DNA of 21,079 bases from the IMG/VR virus record IMGVR_UViG_3300031785_000070, positions 1-21,079 of that record; one strand, given 5' to 3'. Source of the DNA: a virus. Shown here in pieces: positions 1-7,618 of the stretch (position 1 is its first letter; the number at the start of each line of letters is the position of its first letter). The position numbers and the translations under genes were made by a program. The notes below the pieces were generated by a model. That model ran no database searches and was not told where the DNA came from. It worked only from the letters and a program-made list of their open reading frames with translations.

Positions 1-1
1 A

Positions 2-316
2 GACGGTGGAACGATAGGTGTTGCCTCTGCTAATGATGCGATGACAATTAGTAGTGCTGGTATCGTAACATTTAAAGATGATATTCTAATCAAGGATGGT
101 GGCACGATTGGTGTTGCATCTGCGGCAACTGCGATTACAATCGCATCTACAGGCATTGTAACATTCGTTGATGATATCATTATCAAAGATGGCGGCACTA
201 TTGGGTCAGTAACTGATGCTGACTCAATAACAATCGCTTCTGATGGTAAAGTCACATTTGGGCAACAAACAACTCATAGCAATGGTATTCTTGTCGCTGA
301 CGGTGGCACTATTGGT
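2..316 (+). repeat. In-frame tandem repeat encoding DGGTIG units
   Basis: Units begin at 2, 95, 188 and 299. The spacing is 93, 93 and 111 bases, all multiples of three, so the period is 31 residues with one longer unit. The core hexapeptide is conserved while the spacer residues drift, as expected for a repeated beta-strand module in a fibre. Confidence 0.75.
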
Positions 317-1015
317 TCTGCTTCAGACACAGATGCTATTTCAATCTCATCTGGTGGTGTCGTTGCTATTTCTGCCACAACAGCAAATACAGATGCGACT
401 GATGGTGCGTTGACTGTCGCTGGTGGTGCTAGTGTTGCCGCAGACTTTTCAGTGGGTGATGACCTTAGACTTATATCAGATGATGCGATTTTGTCATTCG
501 GTGTTAATAGTGATGTAACTCTAACACACGTTCATAATACAGGAGTAAGATTGAGTGACAGCATGGCTCTGTTGCTAGGGACTGGTGATGACATATCCTT
601 CTCTTGGGATGGAACGGATGGCCATCTTGCCGTTGCAGGCACACTTAATGTTGAAGGCTCTGGTGAAACTCTTGCTAAGTTTATTGATGACGGTGCTGTT
701 GAACTTTATCACAATAATGTCAAGAAGTTTGAAACAACTGCCGCTGGTGTAACTCTTACAGGTGAACTTCAGACCACTGGTTTTGCCAGTTCAGATTTTG
801 CCGCTGCGTTTATTGTTATTGAAGATGGCGGAACAGATGGCTCTGGCACTGACGCTGGAGATAATATTATAATTGAAGACGGTGGCACAGATGGTGCTGG
901 TGCAAACGCTGGGGATGATTTATTAATGGAAAACGTAACATCGTGGGTAACATCTGGATTTACCATTAGAGATTCTTTTGGAAACCATTTGCAGACAGTC
1001 AATGGCGTATCGTAA
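2..1015 (+). CDS. Fibre-like virion protein with DGGTIG repeats (5' partial)
   Basis: The frame is open from the first bases of the window, so the true start lies upstream; the ATG at 41 is internal to a repeat. The protein is rich in Gly, Asp, Thr and Ser, with no Cys seen. The N-terminal part repeats DGGTIG four times, each followed by a strand-like ITIAS/VTF stretch. The middle (GTGDDISFSWDG, then ELYHNNVKKFETT) is the type seen in fibre-like structural proteins of marine T4-like phages. The C-terminal part has two EDGGTDG repeats. It ends in a TAATG overlap with the next gene. Likely a tail-fibre or virion-surface adhesin; the exact position in the virion cannot be told. Confidence 0.7.
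   Translation, partial: DGGTIGVASANDAMTISSAGIVTFKDDILIKDGGTIGVASAATAITIASTGIVTFVDDIIIKDGGTIGSVTDADSITIASDGKVTFGQQTTHSNGILVADGGTIGSASDTDAISISSGGVVAISATTANTDATDGALTVAGGASVAADFSVGDDLRLISDDAILSFGVNSDVTLTHVHNTGVRLSDSMALLLGTGDDISFSWDGTDGHLAVAGTLNVEGSGETLAKFIDDGAVELYHNNVKKFETTAAGVTLTGELQTTGFASSDFAAAFIVIEDGGTDGSGTDAGDNIIIEDGGTDGAGANAGDDLLMENVTSWVTSGFTIRDSFGNHLQTVNGVS
821..895 (+). repeat. In-frame repeat encoding EDGGTDG units
   Basis: Two copies 54 bases apart (aspartate codons at 824 and 878), each followed by an Ala/Gly-Asp spacer. A third degenerate unit (AGDDLLMEN) follows near 910-930. It lies at the C-terminal part of the fibre-like protein and differs from the DGGTIG repeat. Confidence 0.65.
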
Positions 1016-2490
1016 TGGCAGTAAGAAGACCAATAGTATTTGACACTCCAGATTTTGTCGAGCAACTACAAGTGCCTCAGGACGCTGGTACTCCAACTGG
1101 AAATATGACAGCGGGGGGTGGTCTTGCGGCAGCATTTGATGGTGATGTTGAGAATTACAATGCTGGTGCCCAACGAAATGCAACCAGTGGTAATATTGGT
1201 AAAGATTTTGGGTCAGGAGTTACCAAAACAATCACTGGCGTTATCGTTAAAATGCTTGGCAACGCATCAGTTGACGGTGGAGCCGGAACAGAAACCATGA
1301 CGCTCACAGTTGAGCGTTCTGACAATGGAACAGATTTCACAACAATATTTACTGAGTCTAGTATATCAGTCGCTGCTGGCGCTGTAATTACAAGACGAGA
1401 TGGGTTCACAAATACAGCGGCTGCGAGATTTGCTAGAATTAGTATATCTCATAGTGGCGGCGCTGAAACTCATGTTTCTGAGCTAGAATTTTATGAGGAA
1501 GTGGTGTCGCCACGAACCGACTCATCTGGTTTCTTTAGAGAATTAACAGATGCAGAGTTACTAGAATGGCAAACTGCCATGATAGACCACTATGCAGCTA
1601 ATCCAACATCAACTTTATCTGTTGTCTCTAATAGTGGCACGATATCACCGACAATGACAGATACAAGATTGCAAGCTGGTGCGGCAAAAACTGGTTCTGA
1701 TGGTTTTGTGGCCTCATTTCCTAACTCTAGTCAAACAGATGATGTGACAACCGTAACGGTCAACTTTGATAAAGTCTCTGGTGCGTTTGATACCTCTAAC
1801 ACAGGCACCGCTGACACTGGGTATAACTATCCACTTTTTTTCAGCGGTGAGGGTAACAGTGGTAGCATACAACCAATGAATCTTCAAGACTTAGTAGACT
1901 CTCTGATTGAGCCAACCATTGATTTGATGGTTGCTGCCACAGAATCTGATACCACCGCTGGAACTTTCACAATAGATACGAATAGCTCTAAAACTGGTTA
2001 TACAGAAGTGTCCGGCTCAGGCACCGCAATATTTGTGGATACCAGAGCCGATACTTCAGCTTTTACTGCATCTGGTATTCCAGAAACATTAGACCAGTCA
2101 ACAAATGTAAACTCATACTATCTTCATAGGAGAAATGCTGGAAGCACAGTGCCATCAACTAAATTATTGTTTCTAGATAATGAATATGCTGATCCAACGA
2201 ATACTAAAGATTTTGATATACGACAATATAGTATCGCTGAAGCGACAACCTTGCTAGGAACTTGGTTGCAAGTCTATGCGGCTGAAGTTGCTGGTTATAA
2301 AATTACATACTCAATAACAACGGATGGTTCTGGTGGGAATGCTAGAGGCTCTAGTATGGTGGACACTAAATTAAATAGTAGTGTTTTTTCAACGACACTC
2401 CAGAATGTTGATGATTATAGAGCGCAAGAGTTTCCCGCTGGTTCGCCCGCAACCATTAACACATATACGTTAAGAGTTACTAAGGCATAG
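1015..2490 (+). CDS. Virion structural protein with discoidin (F5/8C)-like domain
   Basis: A 491-residue protein. Residues about 38-161 look like an F5/8 type C (discoidin) sandwich: AFDGD near the start, GKDFG, a VERSDNGTDFTTI strand, ARFARISI, and a closing VSELEFY. Such domains bind glycans or lipids. The remaining 330 residues are Ser/Thr/Gly-rich and beta-like, with a segment (QPMNLQDLVDSLIEPTIDLM) reminiscent of structural proteins of T4-like marine phages. The start overlaps the preceding stop (TAATG), so the two are translationally coupled. Likely a fibre or baseplate-associated adhesin; the domain call is by eye. Confidence 0.6.
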   Translation: MAVRRPIVFDTPDFVEQLQVPQDAGTPTGNMTAGGGLAAAFDGDVENYNAGAQRNATSGNIGKDFGSGVTKTITGVIVKMLGNASVDGGAGTETMTLTVERSDNGTDFTTIFTESSISVAAGAVITRRDGFTNTAAARFARISISHSGGAETHVSELEFYEEVVSPRTDSSGFFRELTDAELLEWQTAMIDHYAANPTSTLSVVSNSGTISPTMTDTRLQAGAAKTGSDGFVASFPNSSQTDDVTTVTVNFDKVSGAFDTSNTGTADTGYNYPLFFSGEGNSGSIQPMNLQDLVDSLIEPTIDLMVAATESDTTAGTFTIDTNSSKTGYTEVSGSGTAIFVDTRADTSAFTASGIPETLDQSTNVNSYYLHRRNAGSTVPSTKLLFLDNEYADPTNTKDFDIRQYSIAEATTLLGTWLQVYAAEVAGYKITYSITTDGSGGNARGSSMVDTKLNSSVFSTTLQNVDDYRAQEFPAGSPATINTYTLRVTKA

Positions 2491-2500
2491 GAGAAAATAA

Positions 2501-3106
2501 ATGGTTGATGTTCCAACAACAGATTTCGCTGGTTATCATGGAAGAAATCGTCCTTTTCCATTTTGTGGTAGGATCATTGAGGCATATTATACAAACCCTG
2601 AGTTGGATACGGTATGTGTGACTTATAGAGAGGATGAGCAACTAACTCCAGATGGTGAGCCAAGAGCGTATGATTATTATATGGAAGTTGATGAAGCTGA
2701 TGTTAGATTTCAAGCTTTGCTGAAAGAATATTCATACGAGGATTTACAAACAACAACTGAAGAAAGACACAAGATATATCGTAAAGATTTTCAAAATATT
2801 GTTGGTGAATATATTAAGGAAAATGGTCTAACATCAAGTTTATCTGATGATAGACTCGTAGAAAAAGCCAGGGTTAAACTTTATGATGAATTCTTTTTTA
2901 ATTTTGATGCAGAAGATCAGAAAAATAAAGAAGAATTATTTAGGTTAAAACTTAGGGTATTTGAAGCCGAAGAGTGTCAAAATGCCAGCAGGAGTCAAAA
3001 AGCAAAAATTAGAAAAGCACAAACTCCTATAGAAATAATTTATCATTATTATGACATTACTAAACCAAAGAGAAAAACACGCCCTAAAAAGAAGAGTGAA
3101 AAGTAA
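2501..3106 (+). CDS. Conserved hypothetical phage protein
   Basis: A 201-residue protein with a good ribosome site (GGAG, then AAATAA before the ATG). The N-terminal half is mixed alpha/beta (PFPFCGRIIEAYYTNPELDTV). The C-terminal half is helical and highly charged, ending in a Lys/Arg-rich tail (KRKTRPKKKSEK) that could bind nucleic acid or membrane. It sits between the fibre genes and the spanins, with its stop overlapping the next ATG (TAATG), so it is probably a late gene. I do not recognise the family. Confidence 0.6.
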   Translation: MVDVPTTDFAGYHGRNRPFPFCGRIIEAYYTNPELDTVCVTYREDEQLTPDGEPRAYDYYMEVDEADVRFQALLKEYSYEDLQTTTEERHKIYRKDFQNIVGEYIKENGLTSSLSDDRLVEKARVKLYDEFFFNFDAEDQKNKEELFRLKLRVFEAEECQNASRSQKAKIRKAQTPIEIIYHYYDITKPKRKTRPKKKSEK

Positions 3107-3516
3107 TGTTTGGAATGCTTAAAATATACATGCTTATAGTTGTTGTTGGACTTGTTGGTGGTGTGGTGTATGCTGGTTACTACTATTATAAGGACACACA
3201 ATCAAGAATTCAAACTTTGACCGAAAACAATGCAAAACTTGAGACAGCAAAGGCTATACAAGACCAAACAATTGATACCTTGATTGCTGATAGAGAAAAG
3301 TTTGACAAACTAAATAAAGAGTTGCAAGTAAAATTAGATAAAGCAAATGATTATAAAAATACTCTCATAGATAAATTACGCAAGCATGACCTTGCAAAGT
3401 TGAGTATGAAAAAGCCAGGCATGACGGAAAAGAGAATAAACAATGGAACAAAGAAACTTTTTAGGTCGTTGGAAAGTCTCACTGGTGCTACTCCTCCCGC
3501 TCCTGTTGTTAAGTAG
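3106..3516 (+). CDS. Putative inner-membrane spanin (Rz-like)
   Basis: A 136-residue protein with one N-terminal membrane segment (about residues 5-24, IYMLIVVVGLVGGVVYAGYY), then a long charged coiled coil (about 30-95) and a KHDL...KKPG motif I associate with marine-phage i-spanins. This N-in, C-out layout is that of Rz proteins, which span the periplasm and fuse inner and outer membranes at the last step of lysis. The 3' end overlaps a lipoprotein gene in the +1 frame by 74 bases, the classic Rz/Rz1 arrangement. No endolysin is seen next to it. Function by architecture and context, not experiment. Confidence 0.65.
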   Translation: MFGMLKIYMLIVVVGLVGGVVYAGYYYYKDTQSRIQTLTENNAKLETAKAIQDQTIDTLIADREKFDKLNKELQVKLDKANDYKNTLIDKLRKHDLAKLSMKKPGMTEKRINNGTKKLFRSLESLTGATPPAPVVK

Positions 3517-3862
3517 CGGGTGTAGTAGTTGGCGTGAAGTTCTGCCAGTTGAAGTTAAGACTGTAGAGGTAGAGCGAAAAATACCGACACAAAATAGACC
3601 TCGACCTGTGAAACTAGATGATATATATTTTTATGTGGTGTCGGCAGATAATTTTGATGATTTTAGGAAAAGGTTTGAAAAAGAAAACGGAGACTTAGTT
3701 TTTTATGCGTTGAGTGTTAGGGACTATGAGACAATCGCATATAATATGGCAGAGCTAAAAAGATTTATTGACCAGCAACAACAAATCATTATCTATTATG
3801 AGGAGGCAGTGAAACCCACAAAGAAGGAAGATGCTGATGGGAAAGTTCAACGGAAAAATTAG
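3443..3862 (+). CDS. Putative outer-membrane spanin lipoprotein (Rz1-like)
   Basis: A 139-residue protein with a lipoprotein signal: RWK, a Leu/Val-rich core, and lipobox LSSGC with Cys27. The +2 residue is Ser, which favours outer-membrane sorting under the enterobacterial Lol rule. A short Pro-containing stretch follows (IPTQNRPRPVKL), then a folded region (NFDDFRKRFEKENGDLVFYAL) and a helix ending in YYEEAV. It is larger than lambda Rz1 but of the size of the o-spanin-like lipoproteins found in pelagic phages. The start lies inside the 3' end of the i-spanin gene in another frame, which supports the pairing. Confidence 0.6.
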   Translation: MEQRNFLGRWKVSLVLLLPLLLLSSGCSSWREVLPVEVKTVEVERKIPTQNRPRPVKLDDIYFYVVSADNFDDFRKRFEKENGDLVFYALSVRDYETIAYNMAELKRFIDQQQQIIIYYEEAVKPTKKEDADGKVQRKN

Positions 3863-4304
3863 CGCACAGTTTACAGCGCCAAAAACTTGGGTTTTAGAAA
3901 AAACTCTATCATTTAAAACAGATAAACTTGCGCCCGCAGATATAGAAACTTTCAAGGAAGTTAAGGCAAACGTCGATAATAACGGTAGAGTAACTTGTAA
4001 GACTGGCATGAAAACTGATCTTGCATCTGTTCCTCGGATTGCTTGGGCAGTGATTGCCCCTTGGGACGTTGCTAGAGCGGCTGTGATACATGACCATTTA
4101 TATGCGGTGTTACGTTCTTACTATAACTCTGAAGGAATGAATAAAAAAACTTGGCGACGGGCTAGAAAACTGTCTGACAAAGTTTTTTTGTGGGGGATGA
4201 AATCCGCTGACCCAAAAGTGTCAGTATTTAAAATATATTCTGCATACTGGTCAGTCAGATTGTTCGGACGCTGGCCTGCAAGCTCTGATGTGAAGGAAAA
4301 CTAA
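3831..4304 (+). CDS. DUF1353 family protein
   Basis: A 157-residue protein with the two hallmarks of DUF1353: TDLASVPR (about residues 61-68) followed some 20 residues later by AAVIHDHLY. The family is common in phages, often near lysis genes, and has no established activity; the conserved Asp and His residues suggest a catalytic or metal site. It overlaps the o-spanin gene by 32 bases. The ATG at 3837 is an alternative start two residues in. No signal peptide is seen. Confidence 0.7.
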   Translation: MLMGKFNGKISAQFTAPKTWVLEKTLSFKTDKLAPADIETFKEVKANVDNNGRVTCKTGMKTDLASVPRIAWAVIAPWDVARAAVIHDHLYAVLRSYYNSEGMNKKTWRRARKLSDKVFLWGMKSADPKVSVFKIYSAYWSVRLFGRWPASSDVKEN

Positions 4305-4306
4305 TT

Positions 4307-4444
4307 ATGGGTAAAAGACTTATGTCTGGTAAAGACGCAAAATCAAAAGGTAAAAAATTTTCTCACGGCAGCAATCGTGGTGAGCCAGGTGTTGTCAAGT
4401 GGGATGAAGAAAAGCACAAGTGGATTTATGTAGGTAAAAAGTAA
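4307..4444 (+). CDS. Small basic hypothetical protein (45 aa)
   Basis: A 45-residue reading frame, very basic at the N-terminus (Lys/Arg/Ser/Gly) and ending in a compact Trp-containing segment (VVKWDEEKHKWIYVGKK). It begins 2 bases after the DUF1353 stop with GGAAAA upstream, and the next gene starts 3 bases after its stop. This tight fit between genes supports it. No family recognised. Confidence 0.55.
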   Translation: MGKRLMSGKDAKSKGKKFSHGSNRGEPGVVKWDEEKHKWIYVGKK

Positions 4445-4447
4445 CAG

Positions 4448-4660
4448 ATGACGTATTGCAAAAACTGTGGCCACGAATCACACTGTGGTAATCCGTTGAG
4501 AAAAATAATTGATAAGTCACAACCACATGCGGCTGGACTAACAGAGATTGAGGTTTGTAAGATATGTCGGTGTGAATTGTGTGAAGAAAAATCACAGGTG
4601 GTATATAAACGATACTCTGAACTCTGCTTTCATGATCAAAGTAACTGGGACTGGGAATAA
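4448..4660 (+). CDS. Small Cys-rich putative zinc-binding protein
   Basis: A 70-residue protein with eight cysteines (residues 4, 7, 13, 37, 40, 42, 45, 60). CxxC at the N-terminus and CKICRCELC in the middle suggest one or two zinc knuckles. The C-terminus is acidic and Trp-containing (NWDWE). It is coupled to the next gene by a TAATG overlap. No named family recognised; a zinc-finger adaptor is plausible. Confidence 0.55.
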   Translation: MTYCKNCGHESHCGNPLRKIIDKSQPHAAGLTEIEVCKICRCELCEEKSQVVYKRYSELCFHDQSNWDWE

Positions 4661-4881
4661 TGTTTAAACACGGTAAGATAACTCACGAATACGGTTTATC
4701 ATATGCTCGTGGCATACCTTACTACACTTTGAAACAGATGCAGCAATCAGTGGCTAATGTACAAAAATTATACAAAAAAAAGCTTGACATTTTTGATACC
4801 ATGTATTACCTAAATATAATTTCGTATGGTGAACTTCAAAAAAGTTATAAAAGTCAACATTTAATAGTGGACACAAGATAA
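4660..4881 (+). CDS. Hypothetical protein (73 aa)
   Basis: A 73-residue protein with Tyr- and Lys-rich composition and no signal or membrane segment. It is joined at both ends by single-base overlaps (TAATG at 4660 and TAATG at 4881), which is the main evidence that it is real. The central part (MQQSVANVQKLYKKKLDIFD) is predicted helical. No family recognised. Confidence 0.5.
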   Translation: MFKHGKITHEYGLSYARGIPYYTLKQMQQSVANVQKLYKKKLDIFDTMYYLNIISYGELQKSYKSQHLIVDTR

Positions 4882-5378
4882 TGAAAAGGTTCATGCAGTA
4901 TATCACTGAAGTTAAAAGTGAACGGATTAAAGTGTATCGGTTAGGAAGCAGACAGGACAATCTCATTGGTAAAAATGCAGCAAGTATTGAGGGAGTTATA
5001 AAATTCATTGACCAACAAGATAGACGAGGAATCGGAACTGGAAGTTACATATCTGCTTATGAAGTAGAGGTTATGGGGGGATTTGGAAAATATGCGTCTA
5101 TGGAAGGAAGTAAAGACAAATCCCACACTCCGAATGAAAGTGGGCCTCCAGTAGGGAGAGACATATCAGGAAACCCAAATTGGCAATCTGTATGGTATTC
5201 TTTTCCAAAAGATGGTTCGTGGAAGTTAGTCAAAAAACTAAAAACTCGCTCTATATCAGAATTAGATAAAGAAACAGAGAAGTTAAAGATAGATGATGGT
5301 TTTGGAAATATTGCAAAGAAGTGGGAAAGTTTAGGTTGGGTAAAACAGAAAGAAGTTGCTGAGAAACTATTTAGATAA
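4881..5378 (+). CDS. Hypothetical protein with MKxFxxYI-type N-terminus
   Basis: A 165-residue soluble protein. The N-terminus (MKRFMQYITEVKSE) resembles the short amphipathic leader found on many proteins of T4-like marine phages, thought of as a capsid- or core-targeting signal. It continues IKVYRLGS, then GIGTGSYISAYEV, faintly like the Arg and Ser-Thr-Ser motifs of ADP-ribosyltransferases. I see no clear catalytic ExE motif, so that assignment stays speculative. Coupled by TAATG to the gene before. Confidence 0.5.
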   Translation: MKRFMQYITEVKSERIKVYRLGSRQDNLIGKNAASIEGVIKFIDQQDRRGIGTGSYISAYEVEVMGGFGKYASMEGSKDKSHTPNESGPPVGRDISGNPNWQSVWYSFPKDGSWKLVKKLKTRSISELDKETEKLKIDDGFGNIAKKWESLGWVKQKEVAEKLFR

Positions 5379-5388
5379 GGAAGTATAA

Positions 5389-5652
5389 ATGTGGTTCTGG
5401 ATAATATCTGCGATAGCGGGGGGTATTCTAGGTAATGCTGTAGATAGTTGGTTTTCAGAGACCAAACTAGGTATCTGGTTCTATGGTAAAGTTGCTGACA
5501 TATCTGATTGGGCTGCAAAAAAACTAAAGTTGCAAACCTTATCAAGAGAGGAAGCATGGAAGAAGAAATATCCTAATATTGCAGAAAAGATAAATAACTT
5601 AGAAGATAAAATAAAATACTTAGACAGAATACACATGAACGACGGAAAATAG
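5389..5652 (+). CDS. Small membrane-anchored protein
   Basis: An 87-residue protein whose first 25 residues form a hydrophobic, Gly-containing segment (MWFWIISAIAGGILGNAVDS). A Trp-containing amphipathic region and a charged C-terminal coiled coil (NLEDKIKYLDRI) follow. The ribosome site is weak (AAGGAAG 5 bases upstream). It lies among lysis and membrane genes and could act at the inner membrane. Function unknown. Confidence 0.55.
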   Translation: MWFWIISAIAGGILGNAVDSWFSETKLGIWFYGKVADISDWAAKKLKLQTLSREEAWKKKYPNIAEKINNLEDKIKYLDRIHMNDGK

Positions 5653-5659
5653 GAGAAAA

Positions 5660-5965
5660 ATGATGGCGGTAAAGGAAGTTGTGGTAAGAACTAGACCAAA
5701 TACAAGTGTTCCTTTTTGTAAAGCTACAGATAAAGGTTTGCCCGACGATCACGGTGCCCTTGAACTCGCCTCTGGTGAAGTCATCTCTTTTGATATAACC
5801 TTTAGTGAAGATGGACTGACTAGGACAACCACAACTATATTTAGAGATGAAGCGACAAGAGAAATTTACAATGATCATGGTGTTTTTAAGGCAGCGATGC
5901 TGGCATTAAAACAGGAAGATGAAAGTAATAATATTACTAAAACTGTAACTATTACCGAAGTTTAA
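5660..5965 (+). CDS. Hypothetical protein (101 aa)
   Basis: A 101-residue soluble, beta-rich protein (VKEVVVRTRPNTSVPF; later EVISFDITFSEDGLTRTTTTI). It has a clear ribosome site (AGGAG) just upstream and a second in-frame ATG at 5663. No family recognised. Its compact size and two-sheet pattern would suit a small virion or accessory protein. Confidence 0.55.
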   Translation: MMAVKEVVVRTRPNTSVPFCKATDKGLPDDHGALELASGEVISFDITFSEDGLTRTTTTIFRDEATREIYNDHGVFKAAMLALKQEDESNNITKTVTITEV

Positions 5966-5979
5966 CACAGGAGAATAAT

Positions 5980-6138
5980 ATGAGTTGGCTAAAAGATAGA
6001 GTAAAAGAAATGTCCACATGGTCAGGTGCTAGCCTCATAGCATTTGGTCTATTGATAGTTTTAGGTGGCCCTTTCGTAGAACTGGTTGCTTATGCTGCTA
6101 TTGTGTGGGGTATTATTTCAATTGTAACGAAAGACTAA
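5980..6138 (+). CDS. Small two-helix membrane protein, holin-like size
   Basis: A 52-residue frame with an AGGAG ribosome site. The N-terminal segment is charged (MSWLKDRVKEM), followed by two hydrophobic helices (SGASLIAFGLLIVLGG and VELVAYAAIVWGIISIV) and a short KD tail. The hairpin topology and position between lysis-type genes make a holin or antiholin possible. That is inference from size and context only. Confidence 0.55.
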   Translation: MSWLKDRVKEMSTWSGASLIAFGLLIVLGGPFVELVAYAAIVWGIISIVTKD

Positions 6139-6142
6139 TGTA

Positions 6143-6553
6143 ATGGCAGATTTGGAAACAGAGGTCAAGCTTCTCAAGAAAGAGTTAGAGGACCAACGAA
6201 AAATACATGACAGGTTAGACGTTGCGATTGAGAAATTGACCGATGTTTCCAACTCCATTTACCGTATGCTTGCGGTGCATGAAGAAAAACTATCAAGACA
6301 AGAGGAAGCTTTGGAGAGTCGCAGAGTTGAAGTTTCTACACAGTTATCAGAGTTGCACTCTAGAGTTACCACAAATACCAAAGAAATCATGGCAGCCGCC
6401 GCATCACAACATGCCGACCAAAATAAAGAGATACAAAAAATCAGAGAGGACCTTAATAAAAGAATTGGTGTTCTTGAAAAATGGCGGCATGTCCTTATAG
6501 GATGCTCTATCGTTGCAGGATTTATTCTACATAAATTTATGAACTTCTCTTGA
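6143..6553 (+). CDS. Coiled-coil protein with C-terminal membrane anchor
   Basis: A 136-residue protein. Residues 1-110 are almost entirely heptad-like coiled coil with charged residues (ETEVKLLKKELEDQRK; LNKRIGVLEKW). The C-terminus is a single membrane helix (HVLIGCSIVAGFILHKFM), so the protein is tail-anchored. The layout resembles the XhlA hemolysin/holin-accessory family, but the match is architectural. It is the last gene before the first strong promoter and starts 4 bases after the preceding small membrane gene. Confidence 0.6.
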   Translation: MADLETEVKLLKKELEDQRKIHDRLDVAIEKLTDVSNSIYRMLAVHEEKLSRQEEALESRRVEVSTQLSELHSRVTTNTKEIMAAAASQHADQNKEIQKIREDLNKRIGVLEKWRHVLIGCSIVAGFILHKFMNFS

Positions 6554-6578
6554 CATTATGATAATGTTTTGTTACTAT
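6550..6578 (+). promoter_or_regulatory. Sigma70-type promoter, leaderless start of primase operon
   Basis: TTGACA at 6550-6555, a spacer of 17, and TACTAT at 6573-6578. The expected transcription start is near 6585, on the primase ATG at 6584, so the transcript would have no leader. It overlaps the last codons of the upstream gene and marks the switch from structural/lysis genes to nucleic-acid metabolism. Confidence 0.75.
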
Positions 6579-6583
6579 GTCAT

Positions 6584-7618
6584 ATGTCTTATATTGATGT
6601 AAAATACCTAAATCTAATCAGTCCAATGCTTCCTCTTTTCAAAAAGAAAGGGGATAATCTTTGGAACTTTCGTTGTCCATATTGTGGAGACTCACAGAAG
6701 TCTCGCACAAAAGCCAGAGGATATGTGTTTCGTAAAAAAGCAGATTTGTTCTATAAGTGTCACAACTGTGGTGCCGGAGCAACATTAGCAAACCTAATCA
6801 AGCATGTAGACTCAAAAACTTACGATGACTATATACTAGAACGATATAGAGATGGAGGCACGGTTACCCGTTCTCCTGTTCCCAAACCGGAGTTTAAGTT
6901 CGATGCGCCAGTTTTTAAGAAGGATATTTTCAAATCACTTCGATCCATTTCGCAACTGGCCAGCACCCATCCGGCACGAAGATTGGTTGAAGCGAGAGGA
7001 ATACCAGAGAAATTTCTCTCCAACGATTTATACCTATGTGAGTCATTTTATAAATTCACCAACACGCTAATAGAAAACAAATTTCCATCCTTGAGTGGTG
7101 ACCACCCAAGGTTGATGATTCCGTTTAGAAACGAGAAAGGAGAAATATTCGCATATCAAGGTAGGGCATTTGGGAAAGAAGTTCCCAAGTATATCACTAT
7201 CAAGTTAGATGAGGACGCTGATAAGATTTATGGTTTAGACAGGGCAGATAAAAACAAACAAATCTACGTTGTGGAAGGACCAATAGATAGCATGTTCCTT
7301 GATAACTGTATCGCAGTCGCAGGGGCAGATTTTTCCAAACCCTTGTCGATTGGTGGAAGATTGATGTTGAATGGTGAGTTGACAATCATATTTGACAACG
7401 AGCCAAGAAATAAAGAGATTTGCAAACAGATTGAGAAGACGATAAGTCAGGGAAGAAATGTCGTTATCTGGCCTGACTCAATGAAACATAAAGATATTAA
7501 CGACATGATACTCGCTGGTTACAGCAAAAAAGATATACAACAAATAATAACAGACAATACCTTTCAGACAGCGGCAGCAAGTCTAAGGTTCGCAGAATGG
7601 AGAAAAATAAATGCCTAG
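6584..7618 (+). CDS. 61: DNA primase, T4 gp61-like
   Basis: A 344-residue primase that would make RNA primers for lagging-strand synthesis at the phage replisome. The N-terminal zinc-binding domain has CPYC (31-34) and CHNC (59-62). The TOPRIM domain has VVEGPID (E231, D235), then IIFDNEPR (D271) and KDINDM (304-308), all in the family order and spacing. The ATG at 6584 is chosen because MSYIDVKYLNLISP matches the usual gp61-like N-terminus; an upstream TTG at 6569 would overlap the -10 box. No Shine-Dalgarno is visible, in keeping with a leaderless message. The stop overlaps the RNR start by 8 bases. Confidence 0.9.
   Translation: MSYIDVKYLNLISPMLPLFKKKGDNLWNFRCPYCGDSQKSRTKARGYVFRKKADLFYKCHNCGAGATLANLIKHVDSKTYDDYILERYRDGGTVTRSPVPKPEFKFDAPVFKKDIFKSLRSISQLASTHPARRLVEARGIPEKFLSNDLYLCESFYKFTNTLIENKFPSLSGDHPRLMIPFRNEKGEIFAYQGRAFGKEVPKYITIKLDEDADKIYGLDRADKNKQIYVVEGPIDSMFLDNCIAVAGADFSKPLSIGGRLMLNGELTIIFDNEPRNKEICKQIEKTISQGRNVVIWPDSMKHKDINDMILAGYSKKDIQQIITDNTFQTAAASLRFAEWRKINA

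Noticed and set aside
4784-4820. TTGACA followed by TATAAT inside a small gene
   Set aside because: The boxes are 25 bases apart, and the hexamer at spacing 17 is only a poor match. It also lies in a gene held by tight overlaps.
5057-5557. Long open frame on the minus strand
   Set aside because: It lies opposite two well-packed + strand genes, has no ribosome site or recognisable motif, and all other genes are on the + strand.
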